64,000 nt of DNA from Nitrospirota bacterium (GTDB lineage Bacteria; Nitrospirota; Nitrospiria; Nitrospirales; UBA8639), in NCBI GenBank assembly GCA_027623995.1, contig JAQBUF010000010.1, positions 1-64,000 of the forward strand, written 5' to 3'. The notes beneath the pieces were generated by a model, which was given only the letters and a program-made list of their open reading frames with translations, searched no databases and was not told the DNA's origin. Shown here in pieces: positions 8,625 through 19,577 of the stretch (its first letter is position 1; every line of letters starts with the position of its first letter). Position numbers and translations under genes: made by a program.

Positions 8625-11600
8625 TTGAAAATCCAGCGCCGTTTTACTCAATCGGGTCACAGTCCCTATGAAAAAATCCCCTTTTCGACCCGATCATCAG
8701 AAATTCGAAATCCTGATGGATCCTCAGTCTTTCATTTAGACGACATCCAGGCTCCTGAACAATGGTCCCAATTGGCTGTGGATATTTTGGCACAAAAGTA
8801 TTTTCGGAAGGCTGGGATTCCTCAATTCGATGAACAAGGATTCCCCATAAAGGGTGAAGATGGAAAACCCGTCACTGGTGGTGAACGTGATGCCCGTCAG
8901 GTCTTTCATCGACTTGCCGGCTGTTGGACACAATGGGGCCAAACCCATGGGTATTTTGATTCTGAGGAAGACGGACAAACCTTCTACGATGAGCTGTGCT
9001 TTATGTTGGCCAAACAAATGGCGGCCCCGAACTCACCCCAATGGTTTAATACCGGCCTTCATTTTGCGTACAACCTTGCAGGGCCATCCCAGGGACATTA
9101 TTACGTTGATCCCAAGACCAAACGCCTGAATCGGTCAAAAAACGCCTATGAACGCCCACAAGTTCATGCCTGCTTTATCCAATCCGTTTCCGACGACCTC
9201 GTGAACGAAGGCGGCATCATGGACCTATGGGTTCGTGAAGCCAGGCTCTTTAAATACGGATCGGGAACCGGAACGAACTTTTCCAGGCTCCGAGGTGACG
9301 CAGAGCCATTATCCGGAGGCGGAAAATCCTCTGGTCTCATGTCATTTCTTCGCATTGGTGATCGCGCAGCCGGGGCCATTAAATCCGGAGGAACCACACG
9401 CCGGGCCGCAAAAATGGTGTGTCTGGACCTCGACCATCCTGACATTGAAGAATTTATCGACTGGAAGGTCATTGAAGAACAAAAAGTTGCGGCCATGGTG
9501 ACGGGCTCCAAAGTCTGTGCCCAACGCCTCAATGCCGTGCTTCAGGCTTGCCATATTCAATCCAGCGAGAAGACTTCGTCTGTGGAAATCGATCCTCAGC
9601 AGAACCCTGCACTCAAACTGGCCCTGAAAGCCGCTCGCGAGTCAGCCGTTCCCGAAGCTTACGTTCAACGCATGTATGCCTATGCACAAGAAGGCTTCAC
9701 TCATTTCGTCTTCCATGAATACAACACCAATTGGGACAGCAAAGCCTACCAAACCGTTTCTGGTCAAAACTCCAATAATAGCATTCGTGTACCGAATACA
9801 TTTTTCAAAGCGTTGGAGCAGGATACCGATTGGACGTTAACGCAGCGCACGGACGGGAAAGTTTCCAAAACCATCAAAGCCAAGGAATTATGGGACCGAA
9901 TCTCTTGGGCAGCCTGGATATGTGCGGACCCCGGTATTCAATATGACACGACCATCAACGAATGGCACACCTGCCCAGAGGATGGACGTATCAATGCCTC
10001 GAATCCTTGCAGCGAGTATATGTTCTTAGATGACACAGCATGCAACTTAGCGTCGTTAAATCTTGGAACGTTTATGACGCCAGAAGGGGAATTTGATATT
10101 CCCGCCTACCAACATGCGATTCGAATTTGGACAATCGTCTTGGAAATTAGCGTGCTCATGGCCGGATTTCCCAGCAAACCTATTGCAGAGAAAAGCTTTA
10201 TTTTCAGGACATTAGGACTGGGATACGCCAATCTGGGATCCATGCTCATGCGTCAAGGAATTCCGTATGGCTCTCCAAAAGCCTTAGCCATCACAGGAGC
10301 TCTCACGGCCATTCTCACCGGAGAATCCTATGCGGCTTCCGCAGAAATGGCTGGAGAACTTGGACCATTTCCAGGGTATGAAAAAAACCGAACAGCTATG
10401 TTGCGGGTCATGAGAAATCACCGGAAAGCTGCGTATGGCGTACCTGATGAGGAATACGAGGAATTGACCATTACACCTCTGAGTATCAACGAAGCCGAGG
10501 CCCCAAGCGATCTTCTTGCCGCTGCACGAGAGACCTGGGATCGAGCGGTTCAATTAGGCGAAGTCCACGGTTACCGCAATGCCCAATCCACCGTGATCGC
10601 GCCAACTGGCACCATTGGCTTAGTTATGGATTGTGATACCACTGGCATTGAACCAGACTTTGCGTTGGTCAAATTCAAAAAATTGGCTGGGGGAGGATAT
10701 TTTAAAATCATCAACCAAAGCCTACCGCCAGCCTTAAAAAAACTTGGGTATTCAAAAGAACATATCCACGACATCATCACCTATGCCACCGGGACCAGAA
10801 CCCTTCGCAATGCTCCATTCATTAACCATGAGTCCCTGATGGCCAAAGGGTTTAACCCTGAGGCTTTGGAACGAATCGAGGCCACACTTGATGGGGCATT
10901 CGAAATTCAATTTGCCTTTAATAAATGGACACTCGGAGAAGATTTCTGCAAAGACCGGTTAGGCTTCAGTGACCAGCAACTTAATGACCCCAAATTTAAC
11001 ATGGTCAAGGAGTTGGGATTTGCTCAAGAAGAGATTCTCGCTGCCAATGATTTCTGTTGCGGGACCATGACGGTCGAGGGTGCGCCACATCTTCAAGACG
11101 AACATTTGCCTGTCTTTGATTGCGCCAATCGCTGTGGACGGATTGGAAGACGATTTATTGCCACCGATGCTCATATTCACACCATGGCCGCAGCTCAACC
11201 GTTTATCAGCGGTGCCATTAGCAAAACCATCAATATGCCAGCGGAATCATCGGTTAGTGACGTCAAGGGTGCCTACCATTTAGGATGGAAAAGCATGCTC
11301 AAAGCCGTGGCGCTCTACCGTGATGGCTCAAAACTTAGCCAACCACTGAACTCCTCAAGTGACGCCAGTGAGACGGAAGAAATTTCTGACCCCATCATGG
11401 CTAAAGCCCAGCAGATGACGGAACGCATCATGGTTCGATATTTAGCCAAACGTCGCCCTCTCCCCACCCGGCGATGCGGCTATACGCAAAAGGCAGTTAT
11501 TGGCGGGCATAAAATCTATCTTCGAACTGGAGAATATGAAGACGGCACCTTGGGAGAAATTTTTCTCGATATGCATAAAGAGGGCGCCGCGTTCCGAAGT

Positions 11601-12155
11601 TTGATGAACTGCTTCGCCATCTCGATTTCATTGGGACTTCAATATGGCGTACCGCTCGAAGAATTTGTGGAAGCCTTTCTCTTCACCCGGTTCGAGCCCA
11701 ATGGCCCCGTTAAAGGTAATGACCATATCAAAATGTCGACCTCAATCATCGACTACATTTTCCGTGAACTGGCCATTACCTATCTTGACAAGAAAGAATT
11801 AGCACAGGTGAATCCTGATGACCTTCGTGCAGATTCGGTCAAGCAAGATCCTGAATGCACAGACGAGGAACCAACTGATCCACGAACCATTACCTCTGCC
11901 ACCATCAGTCCCAAGCTTTTCCCTTCCAGACATGGCACTAAAAATGGGGGAAATGGGAACGGCGGGGGAAATGGAAAAATATCTCACAAGGTCGAATTGA
12001 AAAGAGAATCCGTCACCTTTACTGCAGAAATGGAAACAGCCCATCAAACCGGATATGAAGGGGACCCCTGCCTAGAGTGCAAACAATTTAAATTAGTGCG
12101 AAACGGTATGTGTTTGGTCTGCAGAAATTGTGGCGCGACTACCGGGTGCTCATAA
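8625..12155 (+). CDS. nrdJ: Class II (adenosylcobalamin-dependent) ribonucleoside reductase
   Basis: 1176-residue B12-dependent ribonucleotide reductase, which makes deoxyribonucleotides with or without oxygen. The catalytic signature NPCSE lies near residue 460, a cysteine that may form the redox pair is in HACFIQSVS near residue 183, and PTGTIG is near residue 660. A long tail ends in a zinc-ribbon-like CLECKQF...[14 protein letters not shown] (about 1146-1176), which probably carries the thiols for re-reduction. Translation begins at a TTG at 8625, preceded by AAAGGAG. It appears to be monocistronic or leads into the cupin gene. No cobalamin riboswitch was found in its leader; an NrdR-like promoter was. 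Confidence 0.96.
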   Translation: MKIQRRFTQSGHSPYEKIPFSTRSSEIRNPDGSSVFHLDDIQAPEQWSQLAVDILAQKYFRKAGIPQFDEQGFPIKGEDGKPVTGGERDARQVFHRLAGCWTQWGQTHGYFDSEEDGQTFYDELCFMLAKQMAAPNSPQWFNTGLHFAYNLAGPSQGHYYVDPKTKRLNRSKNAYERPQVHACFIQSVSDDLVNEGGIMDLWVREARLFKYGSGTGTNFSRLRGDAEPLSGGGKSSGLMSFLRIGDRAAGAIKSGGTTRRAAKMVCLDLDHPDIEEFIDWKVIEEQKVAAMVTGSKVCAQRLNAVLQACHIQSSEKTSSVEIDPQQNPALKLALKAARESAVPEAYVQRMYAYAQEGFTHFVFHEYNTNWDSKAYQTVSGQNSNNSIRVPNTFFKALEQDTDWTLTQRTDGKVSKTIKAKELWDRISWAAWICADPGIQYDTTINEWHTCPEDGRINASNPCSEYMFLDDTACNLASLNLGTFMTPEGEFDIPAYQHAIRIWTIVLEISVLMAGFPSKPIAEKSFIFRTLGLGYANLGSMLMRQGIPYGSPKALAITGALTAILTGESYAASAEMAGELGPFPGYEKNRTAMLRVMRNHRKAAYGVPDEEYEELTITPLSINEAEAPSDLLAAARETWDRAVQLGEVHGYRNAQSTVIAPTGTIGLVMDCDTTGIEPDFALVKFKKLAGGGYFKIINQSLPPALKKLGYSKEHIHDIITYATGTRTLRNAPFINHESLMAKGFNPEALERIEATLDGAFEIQFAFNKWTLGEDFCKDRLGFSDQQLNDPKFNMVKELGFAQEEILAANDFCCGTMTVEGAPHLQDEHLPVFDCANRCGRIGRRFIATDAHIHTMAAAQPFISGAISKTINMPAESSVSDVKGAYHLGWKSMLKAVALYRDGSKLSQPLNSSSDASETEEISDPIMAKAQQMTERIMVRYLAKRRPLPTRRCGYTQKAVIGGHKIYLRTGEYEDGTLGEIFLDMHKEGAAFRSLMNCFAISISLGLQYGVPLEEFVEAFLFTRFEPNGPVKGNDHIKMSTSIIDYIFRELAITYLDKKELAQVNPDDLRADSVKQDPECTDEEPTDPRTITSATISPKLFPSRHGTKNGGNGNGGGNGKISHKVELKRESVTFTAEMETAHQTGYEGDPCLECKQFKLVRNGMCLVCRNCGATTGCS

Positions 12156-12192
12156 CACATTTGATTCAGTAAGGAATTGGAAGGACTTTCGC

Positions 12193-12483
12193 GTGAAAAC
12201 AGCACGAGTCGAAAAATCATACATTGAAAAACTGTGGCATGCTCGCGGTTTTACCTGTGGGATATGGATCGACCATGCCGGTCGAGTGTGGCAAGACGAT
12301 CGGCATGACTCAGATGAGCTGTTCATGGCGATTGCAGGGGAGCTCGTCATCGAGATGGAAGGGCAATGTATTCGCCCGGAAATTGGAGAGGAAGTACTAA
12401 TCCCAGCACAAGTCCCTCATACCGTTAAAAACGTGGGAAAGAAAACTGCGCGCTGGCTCTACGGACTTAAATCCGCAGTCTGA
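12193..12483 (+). CDS. Cupin-fold protein
   Basis: About 96 residues from a GTG at 12193 behind GGAAGGA; a longer in-frame start at 12130 would overlap the end of nrdJ. The protein is a single small cupin barrel: DSDELFMAIAGELVIEMEG (motif 1 region) and GEEVLIPAQVPHTVKN (motif 2, with the P-x-x-x-x-H pattern). The first motif lacks the usual pair of histidines, so metal binding is doubtful. It starts 38 bp after nrdJ on the same strand and may be co-transcribed. The substrate is unknown. Confidence 0.8.
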   Translation: MKTARVEKSYIEKLWHARGFTCGIWIDHAGRVWQDDRHDSDELFMAIAGELVIEMEGQCIRPEIGEEVLIPAQVPHTVKNVGKKTARWLYGLKSAV

Positions 12484-12485
12484 AC

Positions 12486-13445
12486 TTACTTTGATCCTCC
12501 CTCTTTTGTCTTTGGCAATATTTTGGTTTCCGCTCCTTCTCCCTGTTTTTCATTCTGCACACAACGAAATCCAATCGTTAAATCATTTGCCTCAATGGGA
12601 AACTCAGGTTCCGCACTGGTGCGTGAGGTCACACGAAGACGTTTGGGAGGATCTTCCCAAGAACCACCACGATACACTTTTCGCTCTCCTTCAGTCGGGC
12701 CAGTAGGATTTTTTGCAGGACTCTCTTCGTAATAGCTTCGATCGTACCAATCAGCCACCCATTCTGAAGCATTCCCTGCCATATGATAGAGACCGTATGG
12801 ACTTTTGGTCCCTTGTTTTAACCCATGGCGAATACTCATCCCGGTGGTTCCACTCGTCACCGACGCCAGTGTAGTGGGATAACTCACCCACCCCGTCGTG
12901 CCAAGATTATACCGAGCAATATCAACAAAAGGCTGCATATGTCCCCAAGGATACCGACGCCCATCGGTTCCCCTGGCGGCTTTTTCCCACTCAGCTTCAG
13001 TAGGTAATCGTTTACCAGCCCACTCACAATACGCTTTGGCACTGCCCCAGGCCATTCCTACAGCAGGCCGATCTTTGGCTTCCTCTAACGCTGCCCCATC
13101 ATCCCAGAGCGGAGGCAAATCATGGTACGTTTCATCTAGAAAAGCTTGGTACCGTTCCATCGTCACTTCAAATTGATCAATATAATAACTATCAAGAAAC
13201 ACCGTATGTTCAGGACGTTCATTTCGTGGGCCATCGTTGGCACCCATCAAAAATTCCCCTTCGGGGATTTTGATCATGGGAACACCATCTTTCCCCTTGA
13301 TCATTTCAAATTGTGATTCAATCGGAGGTTCGGAAGTATCATACTTCCACTCGGCCATTGCTGGGAGCCACAATGACATCACGCCAAACACTCCAAGAAC
13401 AAAGGGCAAGTAGGCCCTTCTCTTTGTCGCCTTCACAAAAAACAT
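12486..13445 (-). CDS. Exported FGE/SUMF1-fold protein
   Basis: 319 residues from the ATG at 13445, which has a strong AAGGAGG site. An N-terminal hydrophobic segment (LPFVLGVFGVMSLWLPAMA) serves as a signal peptide. The rest is a formylglycine-generating-enzyme fold: IPEGEFLMGAND, LDSYYIDQFEVT, RLPTEAEWEKAARG, YPWG, YHMAGNASEWVADWY, RGGSW and a final IGFRCV. True FGEs carry two active-site cysteines just after RGGS; here that stretch is RGGSWEDPPKRLRV with no cysteine. It is therefore probably not a sulfatase activator but another member of this broad fold, of unknown substrate, in the periplasm. It converges with the cupin gene. Confidence 0.88.
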   Translation of the reverse strand: MFFVKATKRRAYLPFVLGVFGVMSLWLPAMAEWKYDTSEPPIESQFEMIKGKDGVPMIKIPEGEFLMGANDGPRNERPEHTVFLDSYYIDQFEVTMERYQAFLDETYHDLPPLWDDGAALEEAKDRPAVGMAWGSAKAYCEWAGKRLPTEAEWEKAARGTDGRRYPWGHMQPFVDIARYNLGTTGWVSYPTTLASVTSGTTGMSIRHGLKQGTKSPYGLYHMAGNASEWVADWYDRSYYEESPAKNPTGPTEGERKVYRGGSWEDPPKRLRVTSRTSAEPEFPIEANDLTIGFRCVQNEKQGEGAETKILPKTKEGGSK

Positions 13446-13639
13446 GACCATCCTCCTTACCGAACCCAACTCAATCTCGTGAAAACTTTCAATTCTGTTA
13501 TCAATACTTTTTCTGGGATTTCAATGCCTGCCCCTGAATGGAGAGACAAACCCATTGTACAAAGTGAGATTGGGGATCACAACCAAGCCTCCCAACCATC
13601 ATACTTCGTCCTTTACATGACAAAATCACTCACAGGGCA

Positions 13640-13671
13640 AAAAAAAAGCCGCTGAACAAAGTCCAGCGGCT
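13640..13671 (-). terminator. Rho-independent terminator after tRNA-Glu
   Basis: On the minus strand AGCCGCTGG and CAGCGGCT form a GC-rich stem followed by a run of about nine T. It ends transcription of tRNA-Glu and perhaps of rnpB. Confidence 0.85.
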
Positions 13672-13681
13672 GTCTATTAAA

Positions 13682-13759
13682 TGGCGTCCCCAGCGGGATT
13701 TGAACCCGCGTTGCCGCCTTGAAAGGGCGGCGTCCTAGGCCAGACTAGACGATGGGGAC
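13682..13759 (-). tRNA. tRNA-Glu (anticodon TTC)
   Basis: Minus-strand cloverleaf: acceptor GTCCCCA/TGGGGAC, discriminator G and an encoded CCA. The anticodon stem CCGCC/GGCGG closes the loop CTTTCAA, giving anticodon TTC for GAA/GAG. The T arm contains GGTTCAAATCC. It is followed by a strong terminator and preceded by rnpB. Confidence 0.96.
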
Positions 13760-13899
13760 AGCAACGATATCTGGGCAAAAGGAGGCCCATGGTAACAAAG
13801 GTGATTTCCCTCGTCAAACAAATCACAAGGAAAGCCAGGTAAAAACATTCACTCTGACAACATTATTTTCACAGAACCAATTTATCGAAAAAAATACAT

Positions 13900-14358
13900 G
13901 GAGTGGGTCGATAAGCCGGATTCTGTCCCACGCTCACAAGGAACCTGGGGGTGATCATGTCTCTGGAACCCATGTTACCATGGGCTTCTAGCAACCTACC
14001 CGAGAACTTCGGTCGGGCCGACCTCTCCCGAATCATCACGATTTCAATCTTCAACTCGATAGGCCTCATCATTGAGTTGAAAAGAAACCCGTTCGGTTCG
14101 TTCCCCTATTTGGTCTTGCTCCGGGTGATGCTTGCCCTGCCATCCATGTTGCCATGAATGCGGTGGGCTCTTACCCCACCATTTCACCCTTACCTGGCAA
14201 AGGCTCTCGAAAGATCTCTGCCATCGGCGGTATGTTTTCTGTGGCGCTCATGTCGGATTGCTCCGCCTGGGCGTTACCCAGCACCCTGCCCTTTGGAGTC
14301 CGGACTTTCCTCTCATCCCCAGGCCCAAACGGGAACAAGCGATCACCTAACCCACTCC
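13900..14358 (-). ncRNA. rnpB: RNase P RNA (rnpB), bacterial type A
   Basis: Catalytic RNA of RNase P, about 459 nt, on the minus strand. The 5' and 3' ends pair perfectly as helix P1 (GGAGTGGGT with ACCCACTCC). Near the 5' end is the conserved GAGGAAAGTCCGGACTCC region, and near the 3' end ACAGAATCCGGCTTAT, both hallmarks of the P4 core. P1 may extend a few bases beyond these limits. It lies upstream of tRNA-Glu on the same strand, so the ribozyme and one of its substrates may share a transcript. Confidence 0.97.
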
Positions 14359-14448
14359 ATGATTTATAGGGAAATGATAATAGGCTCACTTGAAGGAATC
14401 AAGCAAATTTACGTGGCGTGAAGGCCGCTTCTCGCCAAGAACTAGACA

Positions 14449-15198
14449 TCAACGCTTTTTCGGAGCAGTAGAATATTCTGGAACGGCCACAGGGGAATCT
14501 TCCGCATAGAGGATGCGAAAACAATACGGACAAGTGAGTAATTGGTCTGCTCGTTTGACCTCCGCAATTAACTGGGGAGGAACTTGCAATTGACACCCTC
14601 CACAAGTGCCTTCTCGAACTGGGGCAACGACCATAACTTTGAGTGTGGCCTTGAGGGTCGTATATCGTGTATGCACGGGTTTGTCGAGTAAAGGCAACAC
14701 GTCTTGTTTCTTGGCGTTTAACACCTCAAGTTCCTGGTCAAGCTCAATAATCTGAGCTTCTAATTGAGTTTTCTCTTGCGTAAAAGACTGCGTTATTTCA
14801 TCCACAAGCTTTTGAACTTCTTCAAGTTCCTTTTGCTTCTCTTCCCCACGCTCCATGGCTAACAGAATTCGTTCTTCCATGGAATCTTTCTTTTTATTCG
14901 CTAAGTCAATTTCAAATAAATGAGCCTGATATTCTTTATTGGTTTTGAGTTCCATGAGCCGCGTCCGAAGTTTTTTAACATGGCTTTCATGGTCCTCCAA
15001 ATCTTGCTCACCACTGCGCCTCTCAGCAGTGACTTTCTCAATGAGCGCCTTCAGTTCCTCAAGACGGGTTTGCGCTTGATCTAGGGGAAGCCGGGCTTCA
15101 CTGATGCGTTTTGGTATCTTTTGTCGCTGCACATCCAATTGATGAATTTTCAGATCGACATGTTGGAGCTGGACAAGGTGGGAAAGTTGCGCGTTCAA
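14449..15198 (-). CDS. Coiled-coil protein with C4 zinc ribbon (COG1579 type)
   Basis: About 249 residues. Residues about 10-170 form a long charged coiled coil (for example LEELKALIEKVTAE and KKDSMEERILLAME). The C-terminus carries a four-cysteine zinc ribbon, CGGC then CPYC about 22 residues later, near residues 205-232. Proteins of this family are predicted to bind nucleic acid, and some have been linked to ribosome or RNA metabolism. The start is a TTG at 15198 preceded by AGAGG; a GTG two codons upstream is possible. It sits between rnpB and a tRNA gene on the same strand. Confidence 0.88.
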   Translation of the reverse strand: MNAQLSHLVQLQHVDLKIHQLDVQRQKIPKRISEARLPLDQAQTRLEELKALIEKVTAERRSGEQDLEDHESHVKKLRTRLMELKTNKEYQAHLFEIDLANKKKDSMEERILLAMERGEEKQKELEEVQKLVDEITQSFTQEKTQLEAQIIELDQELEVLNAKKQDVLPLLDKPVHTRYTTLKATLKVMVVAPVREGTCGGCQLQVPPQLIAEVKRADQLLTCPYCFRILYAEDSPVAVPEYSTAPKKR

Positions 15199-15353
15199 GA
15201 ACACCTCTATTTTATATTGGCAAGGTCAAATTTGATAAGAGGACATCTTACTGAATCCCACCACAAAAGATCAAAGAGAATAGAATTGTCTGAGGGAAAG
15301 TTCACACCACCAGCCTTCTCCCCAGGCTTGCCAGCCGAAGCCTCGGCGAAGGA

Positions 15354-15430
15354 TGGTGGGCCCACCAGGACTTGAACCTGGGACCAGCGGATTATGAGTC
15401 CGCCGCTCTAACCAACTGAGCTATGGGCCC
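15354..15430 (-). tRNA. tRNA with anticodon CAT (elongator Met or Ile2)
   Basis: Minus-strand cloverleaf: acceptor GGGCCCA/TGGGCCC, discriminator A and encoded CCA; anticodon loop CTCATAA gives CAT; T arm AGGTTCAAGTCC. The pairing of the first acceptor base rules out an initiator tRNA. Whether C34 is modified to lysidine, making it isoleucine-specific, cannot be settled by eye; the acceptor resembles several Ile2 tRNAs. Confidence 0.93.
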
Positions 15431-15555
15431 CGGAGAAAAAATCGTGAAGCGTAATCCAAAAGGAGTCAAGAATTATGAGGCAGAAGGTAGGTTGCGACCC
15501 TTTCCTCAGCACTCTCGACCCTTACCTTTTTACACCACACCTTACCTATCACGAA

Positions 15556-17376
15556 CTAAAAGCCTTCTGCAAAACTTCGCAATTTCTTACTACGCGTGGG
15601 ATGCCGAAGCTTTCGAAGTGCCTTAGCTTCGATCTGACGAATGCGCTCACGCGTCACAGAAAAATCCTGTCCCACTTCTTCTAAAGTATGATCAGACGCC
15701 TCGCCAATCCCAAACCGCTTCCGAAGAACCTTTTCCTCTCTTGGGGTCAATGTCGTCAAGGAAATTGAAATCTGCCGTTGCAAATCATAGCGCGTGGCTG
15801 CCTCTAACGGGGACACCGCCTTCTTGTCTTCAATAAAGTCGCCTAAATGGCTATCCTCTTCTTCCCCGATCGGCGTCTCTAACGAAATCGGTTCCTTCGC
15901 AATCTTTAAAATCTTCTGCACCTTCTCCAGCGGCATCTCCATCCGCTCCCCAATCTCCTCAGGCGTCGGCTCTCGCCCCAACTGCTGCACCAGATGCCGC
16001 GACGTCCGCACCAATTTATTGATGGTTTCAATCATATGAACAGGCACGCGGATGGTGCGCGCTTGATCGGCAATCGCCCGAGTAATGGCCTGGCGAATCC
16101 ACCACGTGGCATACGTACTGAACTTATACCCACGCTGATACTCAAACTTATCCACCGCCTTCATGAGCCCAATATTGCCCTCTTGAATGAGATCTAAGAA
16201 CTGTAAGCCACGATTCGTATATTTCTTCGCAATACTCACCACCAAGCGCAGATTCGCTTCGATCAATTCCGCTTTCCCCCGCTTCATCTTTTCTTCGGCT
16301 CGCTCTAAGACCACCAGGGCATGTTTAAATTCCTCCGACGGTAGCAACACCTCTTCTTGTTCAATCCGCAGCACCGACACTTGGCCTTCGTGAAAGGCCT
16401 TCATCAACTTTTCTAACGCCTCATCACTATATCCGGTCTTGCGACGAATCGCCGTATACACGGTTCTGGCTTGTGCCATCTGCCGAATGACTTTGCCGGC
16501 TTCGGCTCGGGGTTTCCCAATGCGACGACAACAATCCTCCACCACGCGCTCCGCCCCACGTAACGCCAGCCCTTTGTCTTTGATCCGACGCAAGAGCTCA
16601 TCCCGCACTTCTGGTTGCATATTCATCGCATCCATCAGCTCAACAATCTGGTGTTGCACCGCCTGGATTTGTTTGTCAATCCGTGCCCGTTGGGCTTCCA
16701 GGGCCTTCCGTCGCTTCTCATAAAAGGCCAGTAAACTTTTGCCAAACCGCCGCATTTTCTCAAGTTCCGCCAAGGTGCGAAGTTTCAGTTCTTCTTCGTC
16801 TGGCTCCTCTTCGACCTCTTCCTCTTCAAGTTCTTCTTCAGTCGGCTCTTGAATAAGCACCAAATCTTTGACACGTAGCTCACCTTTTTTAATCGCCAAC
16901 CGTAAGGCATCGAGATACATGAGAGTCATCGGCATTCCAGCGATAGCGAGCGCTAACTCATACTTCCCGTCCTCGATGCGCTTGGCTAATTCAATCTCCC
17001 CTTCCCTAGTCAACAAGGAGACGCTGGCCATCTCATTAAGATACAGCCGAACAGGATCATCAATCCGACTAAGAGCACCAGGGGTAAGATCGATCTCTTT
17101 TTCATTGTCTTCAGAAGACTCATCAACCTCTTCCACAACACCGATGTCTGCTGAATCGTCAGTATTCTTCTCATCGATAGGGTCAACTTCATTGCTCATA
17201 TCTGCCGACCCTTCAATAGTCTCTTCGTCAAAACCTGAAAATAAGGTAGACAGCTGATCGGACGAATCGGAATCAACCACCAATGGGCCATTCGAATCAT
17301 CGTAATTTAGTTGATCCGGGTCTTTTTCAATTCCCGAGAGCGGTTTGACACTCCCTAAAAAGCTGTGCTTAGGCAT
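15556..17376 (-). CDS. rpoD: RNA polymerase primary sigma factor RpoD
   Basis: 606-residue group 1 sigma-70 factor that directs core polymerase to housekeeping promoters. An acidic N-terminal stretch replaces a typical region 1.1. Region 1.2 is seen in [17 protein letters not shown] near residue 105. A non-conserved insertion with a Glu-rich segment follows. Region 2 has [20 protein letters not shown] and [14 protein letters not shown]. Region 4.2 has [19 protein letters not shown], the -35-recognition helix. The ATG follows GGGGAGA. No dnaG lies upstream, unlike in many bacteria. Downstream on the same strand are the CAT tRNA and the zinc-ribbon gene. Confidence 0.97.
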   Translation of the reverse strand: MPKHSFLGSVKPLSGIEKDPDQLNYDDSNGPLVVDSDSSDQLSTLFSGFDEETIEGSADMSNEVDPIDEKNTDDSADIGVVEEVDESSEDNEKEIDLTPGALSRIDDPVRLYLNEMASVSLLTREGEIELAKRIEDGKYELALAIAGMPMTLMYLDALRLAIKKGELRVKDLVLIQEPTEEELEEEEVEEEPDEEELKLRTLAELEKMRRFGKSLLAFYEKRRKALEAQRARIDKQIQAVQHQIVELMDAMNMQPEVRDELLRRIKDKGLALRGAERVVEDCCRRIGKPRAEAGKVIRQMAQARTVYTAIRRKTGYSDEALEKLMKAFHEGQVSVLRIEQEEVLLPSEEFKHALVVLERAEEKMKRGKAELIEANLRLVVSIAKKYTNRGLQFLDLIQEGNIGLMKAVDKFEYQRGYKFSTYATWWIRQAITRAIADQARTIRVPVHMIETINKLVRTSRHLVQQLGREPTPEEIGERMEMPLEKVQKILKIAKEPISLETPIGEEEDSHLGDFIEDKKAVSPLEAATRYDLQRQISISLTTLTPREEKVLRKRFGIGEASDHTLEEVGQDFSVTRERIRQIEAKALRKLRHPTRSKKLRSFAEGF

Positions 17377-18230
17377 TGTCTCTCCCCAAAAGTTAACTCA
17401 ATGAATAGAAGGTAATGTTTTTGTACAAGTTTCAAAGAAAAATACATTATTGAAACATCATTTCATGGCCAAATGCCAAATAGGGTTCTCTGTCAAAATG
17501 CACAATTATATGATTCTGCCAGTTTAAATCTGGCACGACAATACGTATTATGCCGTAGCTAGAATGTTGAACGAGAAATCAATTGACGAGAAATACGAGA
17601 CAAAGGACTTGGAGACAGCTATTTACAATCATGGCTTTAATATTAAGGATACATCGTCCATAGCCGTATTCTGAAAATAGAAACGCCTTCCAAAGCCGGA
17701 AGGCAATCCATTAAAAAATTGTATAGGGAAAATTTTCAGCAATCCAAATTCAGATCCAGAAACCTAACTCGATCACCTTAAACAATGGTCATGGCGACAA
17801 ACCGTTATTCTATAACAGATTATTGATTCCCATTTCAAGAATAATCGGTTACTTTAGCGAAGAGCATAACTGCCACTACGACGTAACCGATAACGGAAAA
17901 CACAAAGGGCCATCATGAAAAGGAATATTCCAAGAAATTCACGAAAGTGAGATACGCTCCTATGCCCCTATCTTCCAGATATTTGATCCCAGCCTAATCA
18001 AAAAAAACACTGCAATTCTCCATTAAGGAAATCCAGAGCTATATTTGGTGGTTTACCTCGGAAATTTTATCGATCGTTGAAAATATTCAGGACACAATTT
18101 GCTAGATTCATAAAAGAAAGATCATAAGACTGATGCGACAAGGCCTCATTAAAAAAAAATCTTCTCGCCTGTCACAGGCACGCGGCTTATTCGCCATAGA
18201 AATTTCATGCAACATCATCAACGGAACTCC
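17377..18230. other. Long AT-rich intergenic region upstream of rpoD
   Basis: About 850 bp between the divergent rpoD and transporter genes, with no convincing gene. It should hold promoters for both. Two small hairpins stand out: TGCCAG/CTGGCA at 17517-17535 and GCCTTCC/GGAAGGC at 17685-17704; the latter is followed on the minus strand by a T-rich tract and could be a weak terminator. A degenerate direct repeat of the ACGAGAAATACGAG kind lies at about 17571-17601. Confidence 0.5.
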
Positions 18231-19529
18231 ATGAACAACCCAAGTACGCTCATTCTCAAAACTTGGTTACCCCTAGCAGCCAGTTGGATTTTTATGGGGT
18301 TAGAACGCCCACTCGTGAGCGCTTTTATGGCAAGACTGCAAGACCCAGAAATTAGCCTTGCCGCATATGCCAGTGCCGTATTTCCGCTTTCCTTGATTAT
18401 TGAGTCCCCCATTATCATGCTCTTGGCCGCCTCAACAGCATTGTCAAAAGACTGGGCTTGGTATCGTTTTCTGAGAAATTTCATGGCGGGGTTAGCCACC
18501 GTGCTCACTCTCATTCATATGTTAGTCGCCTTCACTCCGCTTTTTGATTTCCTCGTGTCGGATGTCCTCAATATTCCAGAACCCATAATCGAGCCCGCAC
18601 GAATCGGCATGATGCTCATGACTCCGTGGACGGCCTCCATCGCAGTTCGGCGATTTCATCAAGGGATTTTGATCCGCTATGGCCAATCTCGTTGGGTCGG
18701 TATTGGAACCGCTATCCGACTCGTCGCCTTATCCGTGGGACTCATTCTTGGATTAGAAATAGATACTCCCTCAGGCATTGTCGTTGGCACCTTTGCCATT
18801 TCACTTGGAGTTCTCGTCGAGGCAATTTTTATCCGCATCTGCACACAACCCATCCTCAATAACTTACAACGAATGCCTCCTCACGATGGGGACCCACCAA
18901 ATATCCGCAAATTCCTTCGATTCTATATTCCCCTCGCCTCCACTCCGCTTCTGACACTTCTGGCCCTACCGATTGCCAGTGCGGCTTTAAGCCGCATGCC
19001 GTCACCCATCGATAGTTTTGCTATTTGGCCGATTCTTGGTGGACTCGTATTTTTATTTCAGGGCATTGGACTGGCGTATCAAGAAGTAGTGGTCGCCTTA
19101 ATCGAAAAGCCAAATTTCTTTTTGCCGCTACGCCGGTTCGCATTTCAATTGGCCATGGGAAACAGCACAGTCCTCGCCCTCATTGCCATCACCCCCCTCG
19201 CAGAATTTTGGTTCGTGACATTATCTGGACTCCCCCTCAAGTTGGCCCTGATAGGAAAAACCACCTTGTGGTTCGCCCTCTTATTGCCCGCATTAACAGT
19301 CATTGAAAGTTGGCTTCAAGGAATACTCCTTCATGCTCAGGAGACAAGGGGAATCATCGAAGCAGTCGCGCTCTATTTACTCACCACCGCAACCATTCTG
19401 GGATTCGGAATATACTTAGGAACGATTATGGGCATTTACATGGGATACATGGCATCGGTCTGTGGGCTCACCATGCAAACCCTTTGGCTTGGTTTCCGCT
19501 GTCAACAATTCGTGAGACGTGAAGCATAA
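18231..19529 (+). CDS. MATE-like / ANK-like multi-spanning transporter
   Basis: About 432 residues with roughly twelve hydrophobic segments. The opening LKTWLPLAASWIFMGLERP, the IESPIIMLLAASTALS segment and RRFHQGILIRYGQS resemble bacterial relatives of the ANKH/MATE branch of the MOP flippase superfamily. The substrate cannot be deduced. The start is uncertain: ATGs at 18207 and 18231 have no strong ribosome site. It stands alone, and a degenerate tandem repeat directly follows it. Confidence 0.72.
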   Translation: MNNPSTLILKTWLPLAASWIFMGLERPLVSAFMARLQDPEISLAAYASAVFPLSLIIESPIIMLLAASTALSKDWAWYRFLRNFMAGLATVLTLIHMLVAFTPLFDFLVSDVLNIPEPIIEPARIGMMLMTPWTASIAVRRFHQGILIRYGQSRWVGIGTAIRLVALSVGLILGLEIDTPSGIVVGTFAISLGVLVEAIFIRICTQPILNNLQRMPPHDGDPPNIRKFLRFYIPLASTPLLTLLALPIASAALSRMPSPIDSFAIWPILGGLVFLFQGIGLAYQEVVVALIEKPNFFLPLRRFAFQLAMGNSTVLALIAITPLAEFWFVTLSGLPLKLALIGKTTLWFALLLPALTVIESWLQGILLHAQETRGIIEAVALYLLTTATILGFGIYLGTIMGIYMGYMASVCGLTMQTLWLGFRCQQFVRREA

Positions 19530-19545
19530 AACGAAGTTGTTTGAA

Positions 19546-19570
19546 GGACGAAATACGAGGGACGAAATAC
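19546..19570. repeat. Short degenerate tandem repeat (GGACGAAATAC)
   Basis: The 11-mer GGACGAAATAC occurs twice with a 3-bp spacer just after the transporter stop codon. Similar ACGA/ATACGA-rich tracts lie at about 17571-17601 and, inverted, at 29585-29617, suggesting a family of low-complexity spacer repeats near gene ends. Confidence 0.5.
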
Positions 19571-19577
19571 CGGGAGG

